From Cyclobacteriaceae bacterium (GTDB taxonomy: Bacteria; Bacteroidota; Bacteroidia; Cytophagales; Cyclobacteriaceae): a DNA stretch of 64,000 bases. The notes under the pieces are model-generated. The model worked only from the letters and a program-made list of their open reading frames with translations. It did no database searches and was not told the DNA's origin. The DNA lies in contig JAIBBC010000002.1 in assembly GCA_019694875.1 (NCBI GenBank), positions 434,001 to 498,000 of the forward strand. The letters run 5' to 3'. This document shows positions 51,501 to 60,069 of the stretch, in pieces. How positions within the stretch are numbered: position 1 is the stretch's first letter; each line of letters begins with the position of its first letter. The position numbers and the translations under genes were made by a program.

Positions 51501-52917
51501 GATGACGGCTTTTGTTCCGGCACTTGGTTTTATTCCCATGGCGGTTAGTCAGGGGGCAGGTGCGGAAGTTCAAAAGCCATTGGCGACCGTGGTGATTGGC
51601 GGGTTGATTTTTTCAACGCTGCTTACCCTGTTCGTTCTGCCGATACTCTATGTACTGATGGATGGTAAAAATGTTTCGGTTAAACCACATCACGCGATCA
51701 TTCTTTTTGCGCTGATTGGTTTTTGGCCATCATCCGCGAAAGCGCAACAGCCAATCCCCATCACGCTCAGCAAGGCCGTTGAAACAGCTGTAAACAACAA
51801 CTCCAATCTTTCATTGGCCCGGCTGAATGAAAAATACTTCGAGCAGTTGAAGCGAAATACCTTCACCGCAGAAAAGACCGGTGTGGCGATGGAATATGGT
51901 CAAATCAACAGCAAGGCAACCGACAATAAGTTTTCTATTTCGCAGGGAATTGATTTTCCGACCGTGTATCAGCAGCAGAAAAATCTCGCCCGGGCCGATT
52001 ACCGGATCAGCCAGCTTGAAACACGATTGCAATCAATAACTGTAAAGGCGGAAGTGAAGCGCACATTTTACGAACTGCTTGCGCTGAAAGAGAAGGGCAG
52101 ATTGCTTGATCAAGCCGACAGTTTGTATGTTCAGTTTCTGGCCAAAGTTGAAAAGCGATTTAATCTCGGGGATGCCGATGTGTTGGAACGTTCAACGGCC
52201 CGAAGTCAGAAGCTGCAGATCGAAAACCAGCGCATGATTTTGCAGGCCGAATATCAAATGAAGCTGAATGAGTTTGCACTCCTGCTGAATTCCGCAAGCC
52301 TCGTTGAACCTGAAGGTGATCTTCAGTATTCATTCATTGTGAGTGATACAAGTGTGGCTGAAGCTCCCGTCCTCAGTCTTGCCGCAGAAGAGATCAGCCG
52401 CAATATTAATGCGCAGAAACTTGAAAAGACACGGCTTTATCCTTCACTTACAGCGAGTTATAACAATATCAGCTTTACCGGCTTTCAGCGGGTGGGTGAT
52501 GCTGAACGATACTTCGACATCAACGATCGCTTCTCATACGTAGGTGTTGGACTTGGTATTCCCTTATTCCATGGTGCACAGCGTGCAAAAATCCGGGCGG
52601 CATCGGTGCAAGTTGAGGCGAGCCGGTTACGCATGCAAACCGCCAGGCGACAACTATCGGTACGGATGAAGAATACACTGGCATTTTACCTGGAAGTCAG
52701 CCGGCAGGTCGCAACCACTGAAACAACGTTGTTACCGGAATCAAAAATCATTCTGGATGCTGCGGGCAAGCGAATGGCCACGGGCGAGATCAGTTACCTC
52801 GAATGGGTTATGCTAGTGAACCAGTCGATCGCGATACGCAATCAGTACATCGACCTCGTACAGCGAAAAAATCAAACAGCTTTTGAACTCGAACAATTAA
52901 ATGGAACGAATCAATGA
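48559..52917 (+). CDS. CusA/CzcA-type RND efflux pump fused to a TolC-like domain
   Basis: About 1452 residues from the ATG at 48559. The first ~1040 are an HME-RND pump with 12 TM segments and the family marker DFGLIVDGSVIVVEA. Periplasmic pore domains lie at about 35-330 and 570-870. A hydrophobic segment with an Ala-x-Ala-like end (AIILFALIGFWPSSAKAQQ) then precedes a TolC-type outer-membrane domain of about 400 residues (ITLSKAVETAVNNNSNLSLARL to the end). This places the C-terminal part in the periplasm or outer membrane. Family members expel Cu+, Ag+, Zn2+, Co2+ or Cd2+. The adaptor gene overlaps its stop by 4 bases. Confidence 0.9.
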   Translation: MLNKIISFSVENKLVVGLFVVALIGWGTFQLTRLPIDAVPDITDNQVQIITVSPALGATDVERLVTFPVEQACANIPGLKNVRSFSRFGLSLVTIVFQDHVDLYWARQQISERLLQVRQTIPDGVGQPEMAPVTTGLGEIYQYVLRPEKGFEQKYGPMELRTLQDWVVRRQLLGTPGVADVSSFGGQLKQYEIKVKPEQLKAYDLTIADVFDALEANNENTGGAYIEKGPTVLYIRTEGLAQSLDDLEKIVVKVWEDGQPVLMRDVASVGFGYATRYGAMCYNDQGEVAGAVVMMLKGENSSAVIKRVKSKIAEIQKALPEGVVIEPFLDRTKMVNNAISTVKTNLMEGALIVVFVLVFFLGNLRAGLIVSSVIPLSMLFAIILMNLYGVGGNLMSLGAIDFGLIVDGSVIVVEAILHRFAHSKHFASITRLSQSQMDEEVTHSTGSMIKSAVFSQIIILIVYIPILSLEGIEGKMFKPMAYTVGFAILGAFLLSVTYVPMMSSLFLSKKISHKNTVADRMMAWLERRYQPLLQKVLNVKAAILTVTLLLFAGAIALLLNMGGEFIPQLEEGDFAVETRVLTGSNLNTSIEATQKASKILLAKFPEVEKVVTKIGSSEIPTDPMPLEAADMMVILKPKRDWTSASTFNELADKMSHELAVVPGVSVGFQFPVQMRFNELMTGARQDVVCKIFGENLDTLAQQARKLGDIINTIEGSTALYVESVTGMPQVVIRYNREALVAYGLNIRDINNTVNAAFAGQAAGQVYEGERRFDLVVRLEKESRKTVRDIENLLIPAAHGQQVPLYQVASIEEIEGPNQIQRENTRRRIIVGFNVSGRDVQSIVTELQQKVQAKMKLPLGYSITYGGAFENLTGAKQRLSIVVPVALVLIFLLLYFAFGSVKQGLLIYSAIPLSAVGGIFSLWLRGMPFSISAGVGFIALFGVAVLNGILLVSEFNRLKKEGWTDTARIVEHATKSKLRAVLMTAFVPALGFIPMAVSQGAGAEVQKPLATVVIGGLIFSTLLTLFVLPILYVLMDGKNVSVKPHHAIILFALIGFWPSSAKAQQPIPITLSKAVETAVNNNSNLSLARLNEKYFEQLKRNTFTAEKTGVAMEYGQINSKATDNKFSISQGIDFPTVYQQQKNLARADYRISQLETRLQSITVKAEVKRTFYELLALKEKGRLLDQADSLYVQFLAKVEKRFNLGDADVLERSTARSQKLQIENQRMILQAEYQMKLNEFALLLNSASLVEPEGDLQYSFIVSDTSVAEAPVLSLAAEEISRNINAQKLEKTRLYPSLTASYNNISFTGFQRVGDAERYFDINDRFSYVGVGLGIPLFHGAQRAKIRAASVQVEASRLRMQTARRQLSVRMKNTLAFYLEVSRQVATTETTLLPESKIILDAAGKRMATGEISYLEWVMLVNQSIAIRNQYIDLVQRKNQTAFELEQLNGTNQ

Positions 52918-54032
52918 AGACATTAATCTATAGCATCATTCTGCTCGCACTTGTTTCTGCGTGTACGGATAAACCTGAAACTGTTCAGGACACTGTGCCG
53001 GCAGCAAATGAAAATACAGTTGTGCTGACAGATGAGCAACTGGCAACAGGCGGAATTATAACGGGTAAAACCGAATCAAAAAATCTTTCACGAGCCATTC
53101 GTGTAACCGGATCCATTGAAGCGCCTCCGGGAAATGTGATCTCGGTAAGTTTTCCGTACGGAGGATACGTGCGTAAGATGAATTTACTGCCCGGCACGAA
53201 AGTTTCACGCGGTGAATTATTGGTAACGCTGGAAGATCCGCAATACATTCAGCTTCAGCAGGATTACCTGACAGCCAAAAGCCGGTTTACTTTTTTGGAA
53301 ACCGAGTATAACCGTCAGAAAGAACTCAATGCGGATAAGACCACCAGCGATAAGCTATTTCAACAAGTGCGCGATTCGTACGAAAGCCAGCGCATTTCTG
53401 TAAAAGCGCTTGCCGAGAAACTTAAGCTGATCAGCATCAACCCGGATAAACTCACGGCTGAAACGATTTCGGGAAATGTTGGAATTTATTCACCGATTAA
53501 CGGGTTTGTGACCGACATTTTTGTGAATACAGGCAAGTATGTGACGCCAACCGATGTATTGTTCGAACTGGTGAATCCTGCTGACGTGCACCTGATTCTG
53601 AACGTTCATGAAAAAGACATCAATTCAATTGCGGTGGGGCAAACGGTTACGTGTTATAAAAACAACGACCCGAAAAAATATCCTGCGGTAGTTCACCTGA
53701 TCAGCAAGAGCGTAAAAAATGACCGCACAAGCGAAGTTCATTGCGATTTCAAGAGCGATGCTACTGCCTTTTTGCCGGGCATGTTTGTAACAGCCGATAT
53801 CGAGCTGGTGAATAAAGCTGTTATGGCCGTTCCGGATGAGGCGGTCGTTAAACATGGCGGGAAATCGTACGTGTTCACCGTTACCGGTAAAAATGAATTT
53901 CACATGATGCAGGTGGAAACGGGCATGAGTACGGATGGGTTTACCGAGATCGTAACCGATTTGCAAGCGCACGACATTGTTGTGAAGAATGCTTATACAC
54001 TCCTTATGAAGCTGAAGAACACAGAAGAATAA
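52914..54032 (+). CDS. CusB/CzcB-type RND periplasmic adaptor lipoprotein
   Basis: 372 residues, signal ending LVSAC (lipobox). Barrel-sandwich and hairpin domains follow: AIRVTGSIEAPPGNVISVSFPYGGYV, a hairpin about 115-165, then IYSPINGFVTDIFVNTGKYV and VHLILNVHEKDINSIAVG. This is the periplasmic adaptor of HME-RND pumps. It overlaps the pump gene by 4 bases. No N-terminal metal-binding Met cluster is evident. Confidence 0.9.
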   Translation: MKTLIYSIILLALVSACTDKPETVQDTVPAANENTVVLTDEQLATGGIITGKTESKNLSRAIRVTGSIEAPPGNVISVSFPYGGYVRKMNLLPGTKVSRGELLVTLEDPQYIQLQQDYLTAKSRFTFLETEYNRQKELNADKTTSDKLFQQVRDSYESQRISVKALAEKLKLISINPDKLTAETISGNVGIYSPINGFVTDIFVNTGKYVTPTDVLFELVNPADVHLILNVHEKDINSIAVGQTVTCYKNNDPKKYPAVVHLISKSVKNDRTSEVHCDFKSDATAFLPGMFVTADIELVNKAVMAVPDEAVVKHGGKSYVFTVTGKNEFHMMQVETGMSTDGFTEIVTDLQAHDIVVKNAYTLLMKLKNTEE

Positions 54033-54037
54033 CGGCC

Positions 54038-54589
54038 ATGCGAACGCTTATACAAATTATGTTTACGGCAGCTTTTATCACAACGCTGCCTGTGAGTAAC
54101 AGCGCGCAAAGCTTTGTGAACGGGTTGTATAAAACAGAAAATGACTTTGTTGAGAATCGATTAACCGATCGGGAGTCAACCAATGAACAAAACCGGATTC
54201 AGGCATACCGGGGCGTGCTGAAAGTGTATCGAAAGGGGAAAAGCACGGTGTACAAATCAGGAAGCGTTTATGGCTACCAACAGGATGGCGTAACCTACCG
54301 CGCCATACCCGGAAGAAGCTGGTTTTCAGAAAACGGGTATTGCAAAGTTGTTAGCAATGGTGCGTTTGTGATTTATTCAAAACAATCTACACATCATCGA
54401 TCGAACGGGCGGGTTTGGTATTACTACAGCATCGGTATAAACGGAAAAATCAGACGGCTCACGAAGCAAAGTCTCACGAAAGACTTCACTCACCAACCTG
54501 AGTTTTTGTCGGCCGCGCAGGCAAAACTGGATAAACATGATTTGAAGGAGGCGCTTGCCATTAGCGAATTATACGCTAAATTTAACTAA
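54038..54589 (+). CDS. Exported protein of unknown function
   Basis: 183 residues with a signal peptide ending SNSAQ. The mature part has strand-rich text, for example VYGYQQDGVTYRAIPGRSWFSENG, HHRSNGRVWYYYSIG and RRLTKQSLTKDF, and a short helical end. I do not recognise a family. It follows the adaptor gene by 5 bases on the same strand, so it is probably part of the metal efflux operon and may bind metal through its His, Tyr and Ser residues; this is inference. Confidence 0.55.
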   Translation: MRTLIQIMFTAAFITTLPVSNSAQSFVNGLYKTENDFVENRLTDRESTNEQNRIQAYRGVLKVYRKGKSTVYKSGSVYGYQQDGVTYRAIPGRSWFSENGYCKVVSNGAFVIYSKQSTHHRSNGRVWYYYSIGINGKIRRLTKQSLTKDFTHQPEFLSAAQAKLDKHDLKEALAISELYAKFN

Positions 54590-54613
54590 ACCGTACTAAC
54601 CCCTTGAACGGTT

Positions 54614-55348
54614 ATGAAAAATCGACTCAACGTGTTTTGGGCATGCCTCTGCATTGCTGGTTCAGCATTGCCTGTGTGTGCACAAACCGATTCAGTTTCA
54701 GTTTCGCCGAAAAAATTCAAATGGATTGCTCCGGCAGTTTTGATCACCACCGGAACACTAACGATGCTGGATTCGGATGCCGATGAATTCTTTCTGAGCA
54801 ATTATGAGGTCCGCGAAGAGCGGAATGAAAACTTCCTGAACTTCTCCAATCATGCCGATGATTACCTCCAATACGCCCCGGCAGCGGCAGCGCTGCTCCT
54901 CAGTATTAGCGGAGTAGAGGGAAAACACACGTTGCCCAACCAAATCGCACTGTTGGTAAAATCAGAACTTGTGATGACGGCCGTGGTGTATTCATTGAAG
55001 TATACGATCGGGGAATCGCGTCCGGATACCGGCAAGAAAAATTCCTTTCCATCGGGCCACACGGCACAGGCGTTTGCGGCAGCAACTTTTCTTTCGAAAG
55101 AATACGGATATAAAAGTGTCTGGATCAGTATCGGGGCATACACGGCTGCCAGCACGGTAGGAGTTTTTCGTATGCTTAATAACCGCCACTGGATTTCAGA
55201 TGTGATGGTGGGCGCGGGGATCGGAATTCTTTCAACCGAGTTCGTTTATTTCACGCACAAAAACCGGTGGGGTAAGAACAGGGTTTCGGTAACACCTTTC
55301 TCTGCTTCAGGCAGCCACGGTTTAATGTTGAGGTATGTGTTCCGGTAA
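54614..55348 (+). CDS. PAP2 family phosphatase
   Basis: 244 residues, signal peptide ending LPVCAQ, and the three acid phosphatase motifs KYTIGESRP (K-x6-RP), FPSGHTAQ (PSGH) and RMLNNRHWISD (R-x5-H-x3-D). It has several membrane segments. Such proteins remove phosphate from lipid phosphates such as undecaprenyl diphosphate or from phospholipids. It lies 24 bases after the exported protein, and could be the last gene of the operon; the function in metal stress is not apparent. Confidence 0.87.
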   Translation: MKNRLNVFWACLCIAGSALPVCAQTDSVSVSPKKFKWIAPAVLITTGTLTMLDSDADEFFLSNYEVREERNENFLNFSNHADDYLQYAPAAAALLLSISGVEGKHTLPNQIALLVKSELVMTAVVYSLKYTIGESRPDTGKKNSFPSGHTAQAFAAATFLSKEYGYKSVWISIGAYTAASTVGVFRMLNNRHWISDVMVGAGIGILSTEFVYFTHKNRWGKNRVSVTPFSASGSHGLMLRYVFR

Positions 55349-55413
55349 TGCTGTTTTTTTTTGATAGCTTCGTAGAATCGGTTCGAACTCACCTCCGTTC
55401 TCCGGTTATCTGT

Positions 55414-56943
55414 ATGACAAAAATCCGAATTGTACTCATTGTTCTACTGTCGCTTCAACTTACCACGCTCTTTGCTCAGGAGCTGGTCACGTTGAATGCG
55501 GCTGATCTTCAAAACAAAATAAAAGGCGGCTGGGCCGGGCAAACGATTGGTGTTACGTATGGCGCTCCCGTTGAATTCCGGTACCAGGGAACGATGATCA
55601 ACGAATATCAAAAACTGAAATGGTATGACGGCTTGCTGAAGAAGTCGATGCTTGAAGGCCCGGGTATCTACGATGATTTGTACCTCGACATCACGTTTGT
55701 AGAGGTGTTCGAGAAAGAGGGATTGAACGCTCCTTCATCCAGTCATGCGAAAGCAGTTGCCCAGGCAGGCTACATGCTTTGGCATGCCAATCAGGCTGCG
55801 CGGTATAACATACTCAACGGAATAAACTCGCCCCGGTCAGGCCATTGGCTGAACAATCCGCATGCAGATTGTATTGATTTTCAGATCGAGGCCGACTTTG
55901 CAGGACTTATGTCGCCCCTGATGACCAACGCGGCATCGGTTATCTGCGACACGGTAGGTCATATTATGAACTATGGAGACGGCTGGTATGGAGGGGTTTA
56001 TGTAGCTGCGATGTATTCGCTCGCATTCGGCTCAAGCAATATCAATTATCTGGTCACGGAAGCACTCAACGCTATTCCGAAGAATACCCGGTATCACGCC
56101 TGCATTTCCGATGTGATCCGGTGGCATAAGCAGTATCCAAACGATTGGCGAAACACCTGGTTTGAAATTCAGAAAAAATGGACGGATGATATCGGTTGCC
56201 CGGAAGGTGTATTCAGTCAGTTTAATATTGACGCTACGGTGAATTCAGCTTACGTGGTTTTGGGATTGCTTTACGGGCAGGGCGATTTTACAAAAACGGT
56301 TGAGATCGCGGCTCGTGCGGGTCAGGACGCAGATTGTAATCCGTCAACCGCGGCTGGCATTCTGGGAGTCATGCTGGGCTACACCGGAATTCCGGAGTAC
56401 TGGAAAATGGGACTTACTGAAATTGAAGACATGGACTTCAAATACACGCATACGTCTCTCAATAAAGTTTATCGGTTGAGCTATGAACAGGCTCTTGAAA
56501 ATATCAAACGCCAGGGTGGTAAAGTGGAAGGCAATACCATTACCATTCGGAAGCAAAAGATTCAGCCGGTGAAATGGGAACAATCCTTTTCAGGCGTTTA
56601 TCCGGTCGACCGGGAGTGGATTGGTAAGAATCTGACCGATGAGCATGTGTTGCAGTTTACGGGAAACGGCTTGGTGATCCGGGGTGAGTATAAACCCAAA
56701 ACCGGCAGTGTATTTGATCCCGGAGTTTCGAAGGTGGCACTGCTGGAGATTTCAATTGACGGTGGAGAGGCGAAACGAGTGAACCTGCCCATGAGTTTCA
56801 CCACGCGCAAGCATGAAATCTACTGGAATTATACGCTGGAGAATAAACCCCATACGGTCCGTTTGAAAATTCTGAATCCCGATCCGGAGTCAGCGTGTTT
56901 TTTGTCAGATGTGATATATTACGTGCCTTCGGCAGCGAAGTAA
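55414..56943 (+). CDS. Secreted ADP-ribosylglycohydrolase family protein
   Basis: About 509 residues from the ATG at 55414, giving a signal peptide ending LFAQ. The ADP-ribosylglycohydrolase fold appears as KGGWAGQTIGVTYGAP, DDLYLDITFVEVFEKEG (metal-binding Asp pair), HADCIDFQIEADFAGL and AGQDADCNPSTAAGILGVMLG. About 150 residues at the C-terminus form a strand-rich domain (LEISIDGGEAKRVNLPM, LENKPHTVRLKIL) that could bind sugars. Most family members are cytoplasmic; secretion and the extra domain suggest a glycan or glycoside substrate. It overlaps the PAP2 frame end region without being coupled. Confidence 0.85.
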   Translation: MTKIRIVLIVLLSLQLTTLFAQELVTLNAADLQNKIKGGWAGQTIGVTYGAPVEFRYQGTMINEYQKLKWYDGLLKKSMLEGPGIYDDLYLDITFVEVFEKEGLNAPSSSHAKAVAQAGYMLWHANQAARYNILNGINSPRSGHWLNNPHADCIDFQIEADFAGLMSPLMTNAASVICDTVGHIMNYGDGWYGGVYVAAMYSLAFGSSNINYLVTEALNAIPKNTRYHACISDVIRWHKQYPNDWRNTWFEIQKKWTDDIGCPEGVFSQFNIDATVNSAYVVLGLLYGQGDFTKTVEIAARAGQDADCNPSTAAGILGVMLGYTGIPEYWKMGLTEIEDMDFKYTHTSLNKVYRLSYEQALENIKRQGGKVEGNTITIRKQKIQPVKWEQSFSGVYPVDREWIGKNLTDEHVLQFTGNGLVIRGEYKPKTGSVFDPGVSKVALLEISIDGGEAKRVNLPMSFTTRKHEIYWNYTLENKPHTVRLKILNPDPESACFLSDVIYYVPSAAK

Positions 56944-56953
56944 CCTGATCGTA

Positions 56954-58075
56954 TTATTGTTCGCGAACCTGCCTGGAGTTCGACTCAATGAACTCAATCA
57001 TCTGGGCCAAGGTTGTAATCTTTTCATGCCAGTCGGGATCGGGAAACTGTTTCAGTGCATGCGCGATGTTATCCTCATTTACAAAGTCATTTATAACTGT
57101 GCAGCCTTCCAGTTCTTTCAATGGCTTCAAAAAAATGTACCCGTCAAACAACTGGCCAATGGTAAAGTTTTGATAGCAGGTTGAGTTGATGCTGGTATCT
57201 TTCAGTTTGCCAAGTTCGGAGTTAACCAGGTCGAAACCCACAGGCTTGTTTTGATTGCTGGCCATTAATTTTTCGATTGTGCCGTCAAGGGGGGAAACGG
57301 ATTGATAATTCTCACCGGTCTTTTTGATGAATGCCTGATGAAGAATAATGTTAAAAACTCTGCCCGGATGCTTTTCATAGAGCCGGTTGCCGAGCCAGTT
57401 GCGATCATAGCCGCAAAAATTATCACCATTGAAAAGAAAGTAGGGTGAACCATATTTCGTGTAAGCATGTGGCGTGCCAACCAATGCCAAAATTTTTTCC
57501 TTGTTGCGGAGTACCTCTTTTTCGATCACATCCGCCCGGAATTTATCAACCGTGCCTTTAGGGAAAACGGCCTTCATGGTTTCGGCATCGCGTTTCCCGG
57601 TAAATTTTTGCCAGTCGTAGATGTAACTCAGGTTTATAATTCGAAAAGGCTTCGCGGATTTGGGTAATGTTTGGTTGAACGTCCACGCAGCACGGGCCAT
57701 ATCCACATATTCGCGATAGGCCCAGGTGACGTTGTAATCAAACATCATGCGACACGCACGTTTTTCATCGAACTGTGTGGCTGTGGTGATGCTGTCCATC
57801 AATGGCTGGTTTTCATACGCCCCAAACTCCATTCCGATGTTGCGAACGCCCTGTTTGTAAAGTATGGGAATCAGGCTTTGAACGAACAACAGGTTTTGTT
57901 TCACGATGTGCCGTTCGCCCAGCAACACGACATCATTGGTTTTGAATTTTTGAATAATGTATTGATCCGGACTGAGCGATTGTGCCGGTAAAACCTTGAC
58001 GAGCTTTTCAAAGTTTTCCTGTGCGTATAAGGAGCCGGTTGCCAGAACAAGCAGGGTAATTATTTTTGCGTTCAT
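56954..58075 (-). CDS. Exported EreA/ChaN-like domain protein
   Basis: About 373 residues from the ATG at 58075, giving a signal peptide ending SLYAQ. The segment NDVVLLGERHIVKQNLLFVQSLI-x-ILYKQGVRNIGMEFGAYEN is like the GE-x-H start of erythromycin-esterase/ChaN/TIKI-type proteins, which have a His-Glu based site. Later text (ILALVGTPHAYTKYG, His in the second motif) also fits. The family relation is suggestive, not firm. It lies 2 bases after the GH13 gene on the same strand. Confidence 0.55.
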   Translation of the reverse strand: MNAKIITLLVLATGSLYAQENFEKLVKVLPAQSLSPDQYIIQKFKTNDVVLLGERHIVKQNLLFVQSLIPILYKQGVRNIGMEFGAYENQPLMDSITTATQFDEKRACRMMFDYNVTWAYREYVDMARAAWTFNQTLPKSAKPFRIINLSYIYDWQKFTGKRDAETMKAVFPKGTVDKFRADVIEKEVLRNKEKILALVGTPHAYTKYGSPYFLFNGDNFCGYDRNWLGNRLYEKHPGRVFNIILHQAFIKKTGENYQSVSPLDGTIEKLMASNQNKPVGFDLVNSELGKLKDTSINSTCYQNFTIGQLFDGYIFLKPLKELEGCTVINDFVNEDNIAHALKQFPDPDWHEKITTLAQMIEFIESNSRQVREQ

Positions 58076-58077
58076 TA

Positions 58078-59922
58078 TTATTTTATTTCTAAAATCATCG
58101 CTGTTTTTGCCGGAACCGTCAGTGTATTTTCGATGGATAACATCTGATTGTGAATAACATCGTTGGCCTTGCACGTTGCCGGAATTATTTGCGAGTACCG
58201 ATTCATGTCGAGTGTAACCGGGTTTGAACTCTTATTCAAGGCTACCATTACCTTTTGATTGTCGGTGTAGCGGAAATACACGTAGACATCATTTTTCTGC
58301 GGAGCATAGTGCAGGAACTTACCGTTCGCGATCGCATCGCTTGTTTTCCGCCAGTTCAGCAGCGTGGCGAAAAATGTTTTAGCTTCCTGTTCCTGTGCGC
58401 TCAGCCCGGCACCGGTCACGGCATTTTTAGCGTCTCCTTTCCAGCCGCCATAAAAATCACCTCTGCGCAAGCCATCATTGCCAAGTTTTTCATTGGTCAT
58501 CAGAACTTCGGTCCCGTAAAAGAACTGCGGAATGCCGCGCATGGTCATGTACATTGCGATGCCAAGTTTCCAGTTGTCGAAGTTTTTATTCAGGCGCGTG
58601 TAAAAACGGTCGAGATCGTGGTTGTCGGGGAAGATCAACTGGTTTTCGGGGTGGGGGAATTGGTAGTCCTGAGCAACACCCTGATATACATCGCGCCAGG
58701 TCGAGAACCAGTCGTTCGTGGTAGTTAAGCTCGAAACAATGTTATCGTTCAGGCCAAAGTCCATCAACGTTGGCAAACCGGGCTCGTAACCATCGTAGTT
58801 CACTTTGTCTTTCTGCCAGTAGGAGACTTGTGAAACAATCCGCGTCATTTCTTCACCCACGATATTGAAGTTCGGATATTCTTCGAGGATGGTTTTATTC
58901 CAATAGGCCAGGAAATCTTTGTCGGCATACGAATACGTGTCTTCCCGAAATCCGGATAAACCTGCATACTCAATCCACCAGATGGTATTTTGCGTCAGGT
59001 ATTTCGCCATGAGCGGGTGGCGCTGATTGAGGTCGGCCATGTGGTGATCGAACCAGCCATCGGTATATTCTTTTTTGTCGACCTCGGTGGCGTAAGGGTC
59101 GGTTAAAGTTGTCTTCAGGAAATTGCAACGGGTATGCGTGTCTGAGAAGTTGACCCAGTCTTTAAACGGCAGATCTTTCAAAAAGTAGTACTCTGTTCCG
59201 CAGTGATTCAGCACCACGTCCCAGATCACACCTATGCCGCGCGTATTGGCTTCCCTTACGAGCTGTTTGAACTGTTCGTTTGTTCCGTAGCGCGGATCAA
59301 TTTTATAAAAGTCAGTTGCCGCATAGCCGTGATAGGAATATTCCGGTTCGTTGTTCTCCACCAGCGGAGTGCACCACAGTTGTGTAAAGCCAAGCGATTG
59401 AATGTAATCCAGGTGATTGATGATACCCTGCATATCACCCCCGTGACGCTTGCCATCACCGCTTCGGTCAATTGTTTTCTCCAGTAAATACGGCACGATG
59501 TCGTTCGTTGGATCGCCATTGGCAAAACGGTCAGGTACGATCAGATAAATTGCATCTTTTGGGGAATAGCTGAGGCGCTGCGCGCTGCCCGGGGCGCGTT
59601 CGAGAAGCGGAAAATCTTTTGTAATCATGCGTTTGCCTCTTTGACTGAAGCTGATTTTTACCGTCCCTGCTTTTGCAGATGAACCAATGGCAAGGGTTAC
59701 GAACAGGTAATTTTTATTTTCTACCGGTTCTGTTTTAAGCAGTTGAACGCCGGGGTAATTGAGGGCCGGCTGAAGACCGCCAATATTTTTGCCGTACACC
59801 AGCAGCGTAACGGTATCGTATTTCATCCCCGTCCACCAGTTTGGCGGTTCCACGCGTTCGATGGTTTGGGCGGATGTATTCAAAGACAGAGAGAAGAGGG
59901 TGATAATGAGCAAATTCTTCAT
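58078..59922 (-). CDS. GH13 family alpha-amylase/cyclomaltodextrinase-like enzyme
   Basis: 614 residues with a signal peptide ending LNTSAQ. An N-terminal strand domain (about 20-120), then a TIM barrel with the four GH13 regions: DVVLNHCG, GFREDTYSYADKD with the nucleophile Asp, NIVGEEM with the acid Glu, and FPDNHDLDR with the third Asp. A C-terminal beta domain follows (about 530-614). It breaks down starch, maltodextrins or cyclodextrins in the periplasm, like SusA. No SusCD genes are nearby. Confidence 0.92.
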   Translation of the reverse strand: MKNLLIITLFSLSLNTSAQTIERVEPPNWWTGMKYDTVTLLVYGKNIGGLQPALNYPGVQLLKTEPVENKNYLFVTLAIGSSAKAGTVKISFSQRGKRMITKDFPLLERAPGSAQRLSYSPKDAIYLIVPDRFANGDPTNDIVPYLLEKTIDRSGDGKRHGGDMQGIINHLDYIQSLGFTQLWCTPLVENNEPEYSYHGYAATDFYKIDPRYGTNEQFKQLVREANTRGIGVIWDVVLNHCGTEYYFLKDLPFKDWVNFSDTHTRCNFLKTTLTDPYATEVDKKEYTDGWFDHHMADLNQRHPLMAKYLTQNTIWWIEYAGLSGFREDTYSYADKDFLAYWNKTILEEYPNFNIVGEEMTRIVSQVSYWQKDKVNYDGYEPGLPTLMDFGLNDNIVSSLTTTNDWFSTWRDVYQGVAQDYQFPHPENQLIFPDNHDLDRFYTRLNKNFDNWKLGIAMYMTMRGIPQFFYGTEVLMTNEKLGNDGLRRGDFYGGWKGDAKNAVTGAGLSAQEQEAKTFFATLLNWRKTSDAIANGKFLHYAPQKNDVYVYFRYTDNQKVMVALNKSSNPVTLDMNRYSQIIPATCKANDVIHNQMLSIENTLTVPAKTAMILEIK

Positions 59923-60069
59923 GAAGTGATTATTGTAGTGTTTTCTCTATTGTTTAGTGATCCGGTCTTTTGTTATTAAATTGTTTGGAAAGTGTTCAAA
60001 GAAGGTTTTATCAACTTATTGGTTTATAGGTCTTAAAATCACGCCTAAAGTAAAAAATGTACTGTTGAC

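Noticed and set aside
58255-58728. Antisense frame of 157 codons in the GH13 gene
   Set aside because: Covered by the catalytic region of the amylase; no independent evidence.
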